Shown: positions 32,465 through 43,760 of the stretch, in pieces
Layout: the number at the start of each line of letters is the position of its first letter
Numbering within the stretch: position 1 is the first letter of the stretch
Assembly (NCBI GenBank): GCA_963576725.1
Contig: OY755242.1
Span: 62,562,324-62,626,323, forward strand
Direction: 5' to 3'
DNA length: 64,000 bases
Source: Azorinus chamasolen
Taxonomy: Eukaryota; Mollusca; Bivalvia; Cardiida; Solecurtidae
The notes under the pieces: generated by a model
The model's input: the letters and a program-made list of their open reading frames with translations, nothing else
Databases searched by the model: none
What the model was told of the DNA's origin: nothing
Program-made: the position numbers and the translations under genes

Positions 32465-32830
32465 TACAGTGCTCCCTCTCTACAACGACACCTTTTGGGA
32501 TGCGAAAATTGTATGTGTTGTTCAGAGGGAGTTGTTATAGGGAGGGAAAATCAAACATGATTAGCTTGTTTGCAGATCACCAGATAGGGTGTATTTCGAG
32601 AACTAAAACCGTTATGCCTCAATCAAACCCTATGTTGTGACCACTCTTTAGAATTGTCACTTTGTGACGATTCTAAAGAGTGGTCACAACATAGGGTTTG
32701 ATTGAGGCATAAAGAAAATACGATGGAAAAAAGTTGTTTCTGGAGCCGTGTTGATTCGGAAACAGTGACATGCGTTGTTGTAAGGAGGGAATCGTTATTG
32801 AGAGGGCCGCTGTAGGGAGGGAGCACTGTA
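32465..32830. mobile_element. L element (pogo/Tigger-like MITE)
   Basis: TA-CAGTGCTCCCTCTCTACAAC at the left and GTAGGGAGGGAGCACTG-TA at the right, with CAACGACACC-like subterminal sequence. TA target and CAGTG start fit Tc1/mariner-pogo. The interior holds an HP-E-type hairpin; no ORF. Confidence 0.78.
32613..32711. mobile_element. HP-E-type hairpin inside L
   Basis: 99-nt near-perfect palindrome from TATGCCTCAATCAAACCC to its complement, apex GTCACTTTGTGAC, arms containing CACTCTTTAGAATTG. Related to the surrounding HP-E but with different outer arms. Confidence 0.85.
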
Positions 32831-33059
32831 TACGGTTTGGTGGATAAATAAAGGAGTTATTCTGTCGGACTCTATATACCAAAAACGTTTTAGCTTCATA
32901 TTCGTGTTTTTATTTCTTTATATATTGTTTATGTGCATGTGATTATGCATTGCATTTGAATAGCACTTCAGGTTCTCCTTCAAATATATTTTAGATAAAG
33001 GTCATGCATGAAAAACTTTGGTTGCTATAGTTACGATGAAGGAACTCTCTCCCAAAGAC

Positions 33060-33575
33060 TTTCAACTAGTGCTTTATATTCTTAAAGGCATGGCTGCTAG
33101 TGGGTGGGTGCGTTTACTTATATGAATATAGCAAAGATGTTTATACTTTTCTTGTCAGAAACGATATGCAGCTTGTCAAAATATTTTATATAAATGTTCA
33201 TTGGTCGCCCATCTGCCAGATTATTTCAAATGTTTTCAAAAGGACTTCAGCTATATGTTCCTTGAATGAACCTTTCTCAATTTCCTTCATATTGCTTTTT
33301 ACCAATTTTAAACAAAAACATGAGAACTAGTGGGGAAGGGGCGCAGTTATTACAGCTATTATATAGTTATTGTGTAAACTTCAACAATGTTTTTGTCAGA
33401 AATTACTGGTCAGATTTCAAAATGGTTTTACCGTAACGTTTGTTGGGTGCGTTTTCATTCTGCATCACATAGTCGCTAAATGGGGCATAATTTCATTATA
33501 CGAGCCATAGTTTAAAGTTATTATCTGCCAACATTAACAGACGGGCGATACAGAGTCGTCGAAGGCCCTTGTTCT
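33060..33575. repeat. Old N-type remnant
   Basis: Ends in GACGGGCGATACAGAGTCGT then AAGGCCCTTGTT, reminiscent of the ends of invertebrate repeats whose complement begins AACAAGGGCC. Internal repeats are no longer clear. Low-confidence inference. Confidence 0.4.
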
Positions 33576-33829
33576 ATTTTTGTCTCTTTCGAATTGTTCC
33601 ATTATACTCTGAAAGTAATTATTTGGTCGTATTGCTACTGATTTACTTAACATTACTGATAATAATAGTTAAAGTTAAAACATAAATATTTATTAATGTT
33701 TATGTATGCCGATGAGACGAGAATTCAATAATCTTTAAGTAGTCACTATATGAATCCTTAATTGATGTTTTAATGCGACCGGATATACATTTATGTTGCA
33801 AATTAGGAAATATATATGTTCAAACTAAT

Positions 33830-34079
33830 TTAACCCATTCCCTGTTCTGTGTTTATTACAAATTTCAATACCTACTGAATGTTCATGGACAAAAAGGTTA
33901 TAATGAAATATGGAAGGTGGAGCATTGTAGCCATTTTAGAAAGTAAAGACACAGATCTTTGAAATTCTATTAGCAAACAGGGTAGATCCTGATCAGACGG
34001 CTCCTCTAGGAGCCGTCTGATCTGGGTCTACTCTGTTTGCAAATGCGTGAAACAACGTTTATATGAGGGAAAGGGTTAA
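33830..34079. mobile_element. HP-A element, complete well-preserved copy
   Basis: From TTAACCCATTCCCTG to GAGGGAAAGGGTTAA (250 bp). Hairpin 33973-34040 with GGCTCCTCTAGGAGCC. Closely matches 7200-7449 over its whole length, so it belongs to the same subtype. Confidence 0.88.
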
Positions 34080-35269
34080 TTAAATACGTCCTTCCGGAAT
34101 GGAACCCTCCCTTCAGAATTAATAGAAATTTAGTATGTTTAACATATATTGTGAGAACCATTGGACGAACATTTACTGTCAATGGTTTTGCTACATATTT
34201 AGACAGACAATGTCTCCTTAATTTGTCTTAAGGCCAAAATAGTCATAATGAGCTTTGTGAATGTACGACGTGATATTAATTAGCCGAAAGGCTAAATAAT
34301 TTTGTAAAACTGTTTCAACCGTTTTCGTTTGATTAGCGAAATTCTTCTGCATTGTTTTAGAAATCAATATGAATAGTCACGCAATGAAAAGATTTAAGGA
34401 TATTTGGATGAAACAAACGATTTTTTTCTGTACTGGCAGGATGAACAAAAGTACAGGTCGTTGCCATATCGGATTCTGCTGATGCACAAACTGTTTTGCC
34501 GTGTATTACACTGTTATAAGAGTCTCTATTTCAATTTCTTGCCAAACAAATAAAACACATAAAACTGTCTGTGGCGCCTAACCATCTAGGTCTATATTTA
34601 TGCAAAGCTTTTCACAAACTGCCCCACAGAGTGTAGCTAAGACGGGTTCACTAAGGCAGTGCTAAGTAATTATTTGATTGTATTCAGTACAATGTATATT
34701 ATATTTTGCTACAACCAACGATAAATTTAAATGTTATTAGTCACTCTTGCTTTGATACCTCTGCTCCCGACTATTTTTTCGACTAAATATCTTATGTAAG
34801 AATATAATTTACTTATTACTGTTGTTCCGTACATAGTATACAGAAGAAACTGTCTTAAGCGTCCATCAAAAAGAGGTATGTTTATTGGTTTGTAAGTCAG
34901 GTGGTAGCTTAATTTTTTGAGACTCCTGTATTAAATATGTATGGTCGCACATGATAGGTTCTACCCCACATCGTGTTTAGAGACATTTTAGATGGGGTTT
35001 AGAGGCAGGGGGTAGATACATACAGGACGAAGGTTACGTAGAAAAACTGTTATAAGAGGATCAAAGTGCTGTCGCTTTAAAGTGGTGTTCCTGTATATAC
35101 ATCATTAAAATTAAATAAAATCACTTTTAGACACAAAGTAAAACTAATATAATCGACAAACAACATACCTGAAATTAATTTGGAAGTCTTGTCTTTAATA
35201 CCTCCGCGTTGACGATATTTCCACTAAAAATATAGATAAAAGACAGAATTTAGGAAACGGAATACACTG
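34080..35269. other. Unassigned stretch with a weak HP-C-like remnant
   Basis: About 34857-34915 (CTTAAGCGTCCATC..., CAGGTGGTAGCTTAATTTTT) looks like half of an HP-C/D element. The rest is AT-rich without features. Confidence 0.4.
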
Positions 35270-35445
35270 AAAGAGCTACAGATAACGATGCGTACCCAAC
35301 TACTAAAATCGTCATTTATCCAACAAACCCTATACTGTTCAAGACGATTCTAAAGAGCGGTCACGGTGTAGAGGTTGGTGGGGAACAAAGGCGCTATTCT
35401 TGAAAATGTTTAAATTAACGCATCTTATCTGGACCTCTTATACAT
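35270..35445. mobile_element. HP-E element, apex shortened
   Basis: AGAGCTACAGATAACGATGC...TCAAGACGATTCTAAAGAGC...CTTATCTGGACCTC: both outer arms present, left inner arm deleted. Confidence 0.78.
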
Positions 35446-35483
35446 AGTTAAATAACATATTTTATGTATGAAAATATTGTATC

Positions 35484-35682
35484 TACAGTAAAACCTCTCG
35501 ATAACGGCCACAAAATTGTGTTAATTAGTTGATATTTAGGGCAGGTGGCTGCTTAAAGCAAGGTGAAAGTAAAACAGAACAGGAGCGTTCTGATTTACTT
35601 TGACCTTGCTTTAAGAAGTCACTTGCCTTCAACCAAAATACTTGATGTAATTTAGTGGGCGTTTTAGAGAGGTTTTACTGTA
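35484..35682. mobile_element. HP-D element copy 2, complete
   Basis: TA-CAGTAAAACCTCTCGATAAC to TTAGAGAGGTTTTACTG-TA (199 bp). The hairpin has GCAGGTGGCTGCTTAAAGC arms; part of the apex (GCTCCTAT) is deleted. Confidence 0.87.
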
Positions 35683-36926
35683 TATTACTTAATCCTTTTG
35701 TGAATACGTACATAGGCTCTATGTTTAGAGAAAGCTTTTACATGTATAAGTATTCTGATTCAACAAAATTGAACAACACATTTTCAGACTTAAATTCAAT
35801 ATTATTCTCAATATTTGATTTGTTTTAGGCTTCTATTACACTGATAGAAGATTGAAGCTAAGTACAAATAATGGTGAATATTATTTAAAGTCACAGTATG
35901 CGGTGAGCCAGTCTGAACTGGGACCATATTCATATAGTACTCGAAGAGGATTCTAAGTGCAATAGATGCCATGATAAATTAATCAATCATTACTGGAGAA
36001 AATCGACACCTCTGAAATTTATTTAGCTTCGCTGAAAAGATATGCACATCTTGCGATTTTTAAATTTCAGCGTAGTTAGTTGCACCATTGCATTGTTTTC
36101 AGTTTTGTTAAGGGTCACGTGTTAAGTTTTGCAAATTTCGTTTGTTTCACTTTCTACCCTTTGCTTTCAAAAAAATTACAAAGTAACAATTAGGTTTGAT
36201 CCTGATGCGATGCCAAATTACTCTGCGTCTTATCTGAATATAATGTTTGCATAATAGTTAATCACAGATGCGACAATAACAGCTAAACAGCCTAAAAGGC
36301 CTCAGTTACTAAATTAGACCGTTCGCACTTCTTTGAATGCATACACTTGTTTAGTCCTAGGTGTGATGCCGATGCATACTGTATGCACGGATTCAAAGTA
36401 TGATTGGAGTTTCAGAATGAAAGTGTCAATAAAACGCACTTTCTTTATATCGCACCGAATATATTATTATGTGTAGTTTTATGCAAATGTCGCATTCAGC
36501 TGGATTAAAACAATCGCATTATGTAACATTTTATATATAAAATTGATGTCTCTAACAGAAACAAATAGTTAAACATTTTATCAATTCATTTACCATGCGT
36601 GTTCCAGGTTTCGCCAAAATCTCTTTTATGTTATCACCCCAACTTGTAAATCAAATAGAGAATAATAGAAACTCAGCATAATTGGTTTCTCACTTTATCG
36701 AATCAAGTTCATTAATATTTCCCGCAGATCAATAAGTCTGTCATTATTCATATCAGGTCAGATCCCCTGGTTATGCTGTAATGACTATCGATTCGCTGAT
36801 ATGAGCATTAGAATGATTATTAACCTCAAAGGAAATGAGAACCACACTTCAGAATATAATTCTAATAAAGGCGCGGACACTTCTCAGAAACATTGCAAAA
36901 TCATCAACGCGTTAATCACTTTATTC
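35683..36926. other. Unassigned stretch with a weak K remnant
   Basis: 36196-36238 (TTTGATCCTGATGCGATGCC, CTCTGCGTCTTATCTGAATA) is a diverged K repeat. The remainder has no ORF or repeat that I recognise. Confidence 0.45.
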
Positions 36927-37880
36927 ATACCCACAGTCTGATTGTTCATTGTTATGGCAGATTGACTCATTGTTATAGGTAGAATATTCATTGTTACAGG
37001 TAGGTTGCTCATTGTTATAGGTCCAGTACTCATTGTTACGTGTAGGCTGCTCATTGGCACAGGTAGGCTGCTCATTGTTACAGGGTCCAGTAATCATTTT
37101 TATGAGTAGATTGCTCAATGTTACAGATAGGCTGCTCATTGGTACAGGTTGAATACTCATTGTTATGGGTAGACTGCTCAATGTTACAGGCATGCTGCTC
37201 ATTGGTACAGGTCGAGTACTCATTGTTACAGGTAGACTACCCAATGTTACACCTAGACTGCTCATTGTTCAAGGTACACTGCTCATTGTTACAGTCAGGC
37301 TGGTCTTTCTTAAAGGTCTACTCTACTCATTGTTACAGGTAGACTGTTCATTGCTACATATAGACTATTTATTGTTACAGGTAGACTACTCGCTGATACT
37401 GACATACTACTGATTATTAAAGGTACATAGGTCATTGTTACAGATAGACTGCTGAATGTTACGGTAGACTACTCACTGATACTAGTAGACTACTGATTAT
37501 TACAGGTAGACTGTTCATTGCTACATGTAGACTACTCGCTGATCCTGTTCATTGATACAGGTAGACTACTCGATTATGCTAGTAGACTACTGATTATTAC
37601 AGGTAAACCGTTCATTGTTACAGATAGACTGCTCATTGTTACAGGTAGACTATTCACTGATACTAGTAGACTACTGAATATTACAGGTAGACTGCTCAAT
37701 GTTACAGTCTGTCAGATAGATTGCTAATTTTTACGGATAGACTGCTAAATTATACGGGTAGACTGTTAATGTTTACAGATAAACTGTTCATTGTTAAAGG
37801 GAGGCTGCCCATTGTTATAGGTAGACAGCTTATTGTTACAGGTACACAGTTTATTATTACGAGTAGACGGTCCATTGTGT
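36927..37880. repeat. 21-bp minisatellite, about 40 degenerate copies
   Basis: Unit close to CTCATTGTTACAGGTAGACTG with 20-22 bp spacing and variants (GGTACAG, CTGATACTAGTAGACTA). Because 21 is a multiple of three, open frames with a seven-residue period arise on both strands (MSSLPVT-like minus, LLIVTGR-like plus). These are by-products. Confidence 0.93.
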
Positions 37881-37944
37881 TGCAGATAGTCTCATTTGTG
37901 TGAAGTTGGCAGAGGGGTAGGTATTGGACATCAGACATTCAATG

Positions 37945-38850
37945 TATTGCAATGGGCTAGACATTCAGAAGTGCATTCGCTAAGGAAAGGTCTAGGGCGA
38001 ATCCACTGATGTGCGGTAAACATTCAGATATGCATTCGCACATCAACGATCTGGGACGAATACATTGCTGTAGGTTAGACAAACCTACACTTATGGGTGA
38101 AAAGCTCTTGCGCCAAACCACTGCTGTAGGTTAGACATTCAGAAATGTATTCGCTACAGAAAGATTTGGGACGAATCCACTGCTGTGGATTAAACATTTA
38201 AAAGTACATTCGTTCTATAAAGGTATGGGACTAATCCGCTGCAGTGGGTTAGACATTTGAAAGTACATTCGCTCTGCAGAGGTCTGGGACATATCAACTG
38301 TACTGAGATATTCAGAACTACATTCGCTAAGCAAAGCTCTGGGACGAAACCACTGCAGTGGGTTATACATTGAGAAGTACATTCGTTAACTAACTGTCTG
38401 GGAAGAATCAATTGTAGTTGATTCGACATTCAGGAGTACATTCGCTAAAGAAAGGTCTTGGGTGAATCTACTACACTAAGAGCTATGCCAAGAAATTCCT
38501 GCGGCGAACCCATTGCGGTGGGTTAGATATTTAGGAATGCATTCATTCAAGGAATGTCTGGAACGAATCCACTGCAGCGGGTTAGACATTCAGAAGTGCA
38601 TTCGTTAAACAAATGTCTAGGACGAATGCACTGCAGTGGGTTAGACATTCAGAAGTACATTAGTTCAATAAAGTTTTGTGTAGGATTCATTACCATGGGT
38701 TAGACATTCAGATGTGCATTCGCTTAAGAATGGTCTCGGGCGAATCCACTGCAGTGGGTTAGACATTTAGAAGAATGCATTCACTAGACACCTGTCTTGG
38801 ACAAATTCACTGCAGTTGGTTAGACATTCAGAAGTGCATATCTCCTCAAT
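37945..38850. repeat. About 60-bp minisatellite, roughly 15 copies
   Basis: Unit features CACTGCAGTGGGTTAGACAT, TCAGAAGTGCATTCGCTAA and GGTCTGGGACGAATC. Diverged, with spacing of 56-61 bp. Confidence 0.9.
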
Positions 38851-38852
38851 AT

Positions 38853-38900
38853 TTATGTTGTTATTATTTCTTACATGAATATTCATGGAGTAAAATATTA
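38853..38900. mobile_element. HP-A end fragment
   Basis: TTATTATTTCTTACATGAATATTCATGG in two overlapping blocks matches the right flank of HP-A; no terminus or hairpin. Confidence 0.55.
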
Positions 38901-38934
38901 GATATATAAGCTTCTGTTCATGCCATTAATGTTA

Positions 38935-38954
38935 AGCGGACACATGTGTCCGCT
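38935..38954. repeat. Perfect 20-bp palindrome at minisatellite edge
   Basis: AGCGGACACATGTGTCCGCT is self-complementary over all 20 bases and overlaps the first 41-bp unit by six bases. Confidence 0.9.
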
Positions 38955-39194
38955 GGTGTATAAGACCCATTTCACAGACACACCCTATATCCGCTGGTGT
39001 ATAAGACCCATTTCACAGACACACCCTTTATCCGCTGGTGTATAAGACCCATTTCACAGACACACCCTTTATCCGCTGGTGTATAAGACCCATTTCACAG
39101 ACACACCCTTTATCCGCTGGTGTATAAGACCCATTTCACAGACACACCCTTTATCCGCTGGTGTATAAGACCCATTTCACAGACACACCCTTTA
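38949..39194 (+). repeat. 41-bp minisatellite, 6 near-identical copies
   Basis: Units start at 38949, 38990, 39031, 39072, 39113 and 39154 (TCCGCTGGTGTATAAGACCC...). Practically identical, so recently expanded. Confidence 0.97.
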
Positions 39195-40067
39195 TCTATC
39201 ATTTTGTTTTCTAATTAATAGAAGCCTATTGTGATCATTATTTCTAACGTCACATTGTTTGTTATTTGATAATAAATAGCATAAACAACTAAATTCTAAA
39301 TTACTTTCTTTCCATATTGAATTAAAGCCAAATCGGAATACGCTCATAATTTCACGAATTTCCAGGAATTATAAAGTATAAATTTTATAAACATCAGCAT
39401 TTTTTTTATCGAGCAGAATCACAAACTGGTATGTGCTGTCTATTATAAATTTAATTGTATGTCAGTTTCTTGATATTTACAGCACCGTTAACGTGTGCAT
39501 GCATACCGCACATGATTACGGTTTCCCTACCTTGTATACCATGATTGTCTTTGACTGAAATAGGGTAACTCAAAACATACATAAAAGGAATTCTGATCCT
39601 CAGTCGAAAATGTAGGCAGGTCAGGAACAATCTCAATATATATGTGTCATCTCGTCATTTTTATCAGTCCTCTTTAAGCTCTCTTAAATCATTTTGTGTA
39701 TCAGTATAACATAGTGCTTTTATCGTACACACATTGTAAATTAGTTACAGTAAAACAGGTTATGACGGCAGTAAAATATAGCACAATCCCTCAAGCAAAG
39801 TACATTATAATCATGCATATTCACACGGAAGTACATTTTGAAACTATCCTGTCTCGTTGTTACACCGTGTTTGCATGGTACTGGTCGATACGAGACGTGT
39901 CAACTCGAAATGACATTGTAATAGCTTGTGTCTCAAATGGTGTCATATGTCTCTTTCATTGTGTTAGGAGGAGGTTTGCAGTTGTTTTTGTTTTGCAGAA
40001 ATGTGGTGTTCGCTATTTCCTTACGATATACATTATATATGTTACGATAATGAAGAAAAATACCTAG
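39195..40067. other. Unassigned stretch
   Basis: Contains a 123-residue frame (39696-40067) with no recognised motif; otherwise featureless AT-rich sequence. Confidence 0.45.
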
Positions 40068-40265
40068 GCAAACAAGCAGACCCAGATCAGACGGCTCCTA
40101 TTGGAGCCGTCTGGTCAGGGTCTGCTCTGTTTGCCAAATTGATTTGATAGACCAGTTTGATTACTTTCTAAAATGGCCACACTATTCCGCCTTCCATATT
40201 CTGTTATAAATTTTTCCCAATGGATATCTAGTAGGTACGGAAATTTAAAATAAACATAGATTTCG
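40068..40265. mobile_element. HP-A element lacking termini
   Basis: Hairpin 40068-40134, GCAAACAAGCAGACCCAGAT arms and apex GGCTCCTATTGGAGCC, followed by the HP-A flank (AAATGGCCACACTATTCCGC). Confidence 0.75.
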
Positions 40266-40689
40266 CTTCTCAATGGAATTGGATTTCAAATCATATTTGT
40301 TAGTCCTGATTTACGACCTATCAATTAAAATGAAATTCGTTATTAACGATATTAAAATTGGTTTGATATGGTTTGATTTTGACAACATATGACATTCTGA
40401 GATTACGTTAGCTGTATTAATTACGCATGTGCACTACAGAGGATGCCATCTCTAAATCAGCATAATTGCATTCATTAGTGGTATTGGTTTTGCAATAATG
40501 CTGTTTGTGATTTAGATAATTACATGCGTTTGAAGATATAGGATTAAAGCACTGTATAACTGCATTCCTTAAAACAAACAGTTCCGTTCGAATTGTTGAG
40601 CAATTGTACTTCCAATGTAAATATCTAAGTAAAGTATAGTTATGACACAAAACTGCAACTAATACTATACCATGCTCCAACTAATACAA
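40266..40689. other. Unassigned stretch
   Basis: One 87-residue minus frame without motif; nothing else. Confidence 0.45.
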
Positions 40690-41025
40690 TACTACAACTT
40701 ACATGTATAACAAACCATACTACACCTAACAAGATACCCTACTACTGCGTCTAATAAGATACCGTATCCTGCAACTGATTGATACCATACTACAACTAAT
40801 GATACACCATACCACAACTGATAATATACCATACTACAACTAATGATATACCATACCATAACTGATAATATACCATACTACAACTAATGATATATCATAC
40901 GACAACTGATAGTATACCATACTACAACTAATGATATGTCATATCGGCAACTAATAAGATACATACTACAACTAATAATATACCATACCACAACTGAAAA
41001 TATACCGTACTACAACTAATAGCAG
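40690..41025 (+). repeat. About 43-bp minisatellite of two 22-bp half-units
   Basis: CATACTACAACTAATGATAT alternates with CATACCACAACTGATAATAT; eight or so double units. Confidence 0.9.
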
Positions 41026-41145
41026 AGCTACAAATTATGGTGCGTACCCAAACACTAAAATCGTCATTTCTCCACTAAACCGTATACTTTGACCACTCTT
41101 TAGAATTGTCTCGAAGAAACAATTGTATCTTATCTTGGAACTCTT
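41026..41145. mobile_element. HP-E element, right part degraded
   Basis: AGCTACAAATTATGGTGCGT, TCATTTCTCCACTAAACCGT, CACTCTTTAGAATTGTCTCG, then TATCTTATCTTGGAACTC. Confidence 0.7.
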
Positions 41146-41300
41146 ATAATAGATAGTGTCCCAAGTTCGTTGCCAATGTTTTCATTTTCCTGAAAGGATA
41201 AATGATTATAGTGCTTATTTGTACAACAGGAAATGCGAATTTAACTAAGATAAATCACCCCGAGTAATATAATTATATTATAGAACTAATGTTTACGAAG

Positions 41301-41676
41301 TACAGTAAAACCTCTCTATAACGGCCACTCAATTACATGTGGTGTTAAAGGCAAGTGGTTGCTTAAAGCGACCTTGCTTTAACACATTATCTCCTAGTGA
41401 CGCATTTTTGCGCATCTATAGAAGTCACTTTATGAAACAATTGTGATAAATAGAGAATTTGCTCCTATAGAAGCAAATGCTCTTTTTATCACAATGGTTT
41501 CCAACTACAAAATTCTAAATTTTACCTTTCCTCTAGTTAATGCTCCTTTTCGGTAGATACATTCAAAGAGGTTGGGTCTAAAATAGCCTAGGAGAGAATG
41601 AGTTAAGCAGCCAGCTGTCATAATATGCCAACTAATTAATGAAATTTAGTGGTCGTTATAGAGAGGTTTTACTGTA
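41301..41676. mobile_element. HP-D element split by HP-B
   Basis: TA-CAGTAAAACCTCTCTATAAC to ATAGAGAGGTTTTACTG-TA. HP-B (41379-41606) lies in the TTAA of the right hairpin arm. Taking it out restores CTTGCTTTAAGCAGCC. Confidence 0.9.
41379..41606. mobile_element. HP-B element copy 5, nested in HP-D
   Basis: TTAACACATTATCTCCTAG to CTAGGAGAGAATGAGTTAA, TTAA on both sides. Hairpin 41434-41501 with GCTCCTATAGAAGC. Confidence 0.9.
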
Positions 41677-41727
41677 TTTTTCGAAGCTTTCCGGGAGCCG
41701 CAGAGTAGTTGCAATACATTAACATGG

Positions 41728-41934
41728 TTAACACATTACCTCATATGTTATTTTTAGATTCAACTTCTTTGAATAAAACTACTGGAAAGGAGCAAGGGGC
41801 AATTGCAGAAATGTGTAGGTTTGAAACCATTGTGATCTGCTCCATACGAGCCAATCCTTTTTTTTATCACAACGGTTTCAAAATGTGACTTTTACAGGAG
41901 CGTCAAAAGGCGTCAATAAGAGGAAATGGGTTAA
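41728..41934. mobile_element. HP-B element copy 6, decayed hairpin
   Basis: TTAACACATTACCTC to GAGGAAATGGGTTAA. Hairpin 41823-41879 shortened, with a T-run in the right arm. Confidence 0.83.
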
Positions 41935-42169
41935 AGAGGAAGTCCCTACAATGAACGCATATTTGAACACCGTTTCTTTAAGGCTTAAATGATAATATTT
42001 ACCAGACTGGAAATATTTCAAACGATCCTGATATAGATATTTTTTCTATTTTTTGTCTATAAGGAAATGCAAATCTCGATTACAAGGCATTCGTAAAAAT
42101 CGTAATATTAAATGAAAATCTCATATGAAGATGACTATTCTTGATTTACATACTTTACGTCAACTTCTG

Positions 42170-43760
42170 GTAAACATGACATGCTTTCTATACTTTCCTC
42201 CTTATCAACATCTTCATTAAAAGAAATTGACGAGCAAGCCGATAAAACCATTTTAGATCAGATCATCTCATAGGAACGGCTAGTTTGAAACCAATCATTA
42301 CTATGCATGTTCTCAGATTGCACATTGAAAACATTATCTGAACACCAAACATTATTTTTGAAAATTCCTTTTATAAATAAAGGTTTTGATTTTATTGACC
42401 TCCAAAGTACTTTTAGAGACAAAACTGTAATTGACACGATTCCTAAATACTTTAGAAATACAGAACCACCTATTATCTGCTACAAATATAACAAACCTAT
42501 CAGAAATACAATTTTCAACTATAATAAAATTGTTGCCGACCTTAATATTAATGATAATATTCCTGATAATTGAGATTGCACCATCTCAAAAGTTTGCTAT
42601 TCTCCGGCTGGTCATGTGATTACTGGTATTTTCGAGATAATTAAAGATAAATGCCTATGATCTCTTTTGTATAAAGGTCCAAAATATAGAATACCATCCT
42701 TGATATATCTTGTCGACCGCGTTTCATTGCAAATTCTAGCTCTTGTACAACTACTAAACTATATCTTTACTTTTGACTTCTTGTTTAACGAAGATTTAGA
42801 ACATGTAAAATTCTATTGTGATAAGACGTAATCAAGGGTATAGATACCATAAACAAAGAAAACCTTTTCTCTAAATTTTATTATCGAAATCTCTCACTTA
42901 TTAGCAAGTACAAATGCAATCTCAAGGCGCTCCTGCGACACGGTATCTCACATCCTGAATTGTATAGTGATGTGATTTACGAACTTCGTAAGGTTATAGG
43001 ACATTACCCATTTTCTCCCTTCGTTCATCAAATATGTCAACAAATTCATTAAAAAGGGATATGGTCCTATAGTACTATAACATACTGCATGTCTGGTTGT
43101 CAACCCTTTTACAGTTGACAATCACGCTGCCCTCTTTGCATGTACGCCGACAAGAAAGGTTTCGTACTCTATGTAAGTGACCTCTTAAATCCGAAAACGG
43201 AAGGAGGACGTCGGATAGCTGTACTGTTTTGTTTTTGTCGTACCCTTTATTACTTTTCTACAGTTACTCTGTTTGCAGCTCAATCATTGAGTACACTAGC
43301 GATAGGTGGATACAGTTTGTTTCACTTAAATGTTTTCGTTTTATATGCACTTTACAATTGTATTTACTATCGTGGTTGTTGTATATTAGTCGGAGAGGGG
43401 ATACGTTTATTTACTCTGTTTGTCTTTTAGGGTGGGATGGAATAAGTGTGAGATTGGGCGCCCCTAAACCGGTATAACCCCCAATGACTTTTGTCACTGA
43501 CCGTTCCAAGGCGGTACTTACATCTTCCCCCTATTGTATGTTTGTTTTGTCTTTGTGTGTCTCTTTATGTTTTTGATATTTATATACATTTGCTGTGTTT
43601 TCTTGTGTTGTTGTTCGGGCGTCTGTTTGCTCTGTATGTGGTGTTTCCTGCATGACTCATATTTGTACTTTGGGTATTTGTTATGTTCAATCATTATTAT
43701 GAGGATTGTTAATTTGAACTTATATCGAAAAATGACTCTGTGATACAAAATAAACCGATT
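42170..43760 (+). mobile_element. Decayed retroelement remnant, class not identified
   Basis: A run of broken frames plus a GC-richer tail (GGGCGCCCCTAAACCGGTAT, CCGTTCCAAGGCGGTACTTA near 43459-43520). It resembles one long element decayed in place. The class is uncertain: the protein scraps recall the region outside the RT in Penelope-like or similar elements, from memory only. Confidence 0.45.
42307..43477 (+). pseudogene. Broken element ORF with PAGHVITG and GPKYRIPS blocks
   Basis: Frame 1 (42307-42573) has PKYFRNTEPPIICYKYNKPI and NYNKIVADLNINDN. After stops come SPAGHVITGIFEIIKDK (about 42600-42650) and LLYKGPKYRIPSLIYLVDR (about 42665-42720). Then KCNLKALLRHGISHPELYSD and ELRKVIGHYPFSPFV follow (about 42910-43030). 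A later pair of frames gives RRGDTFIYSVCLLGWDGISV (near 43390-43450). I recognise GHVxTG...KGPKxRxP as a block recurring in invertebrate mobile-element proteins but cannot name the family. Many stops; not functional. Confidence 0.45.

Larger units (their letters stand above)
32371..32880. mobile_element. HP-E element interrupted by an L element
   Basis: Left half AGAGCTACATATAAGGATGC...GACGATTCTAAAGAGTGGTC ends at GCAG-TA. The right half resumes TA-CGGTTTGGTGGATAAATA and AGGAGTTATTC. The join restores the HP-E arm CAGTATAGGGTTTGGTGG apart from small changes. Confidence 0.78.

Noticed and set aside
36884..37903. Repeat-protein genes on both strands
   Set aside because: They follow from the 21-bp unit; no start context, signal or transcript evidence, and frames exist on both strands.
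39696..40067. 123-residue frame as a gene
   Set aside because: No motif, low-complexity hydrophobic composition, and it stops just before an HP-A hairpin.
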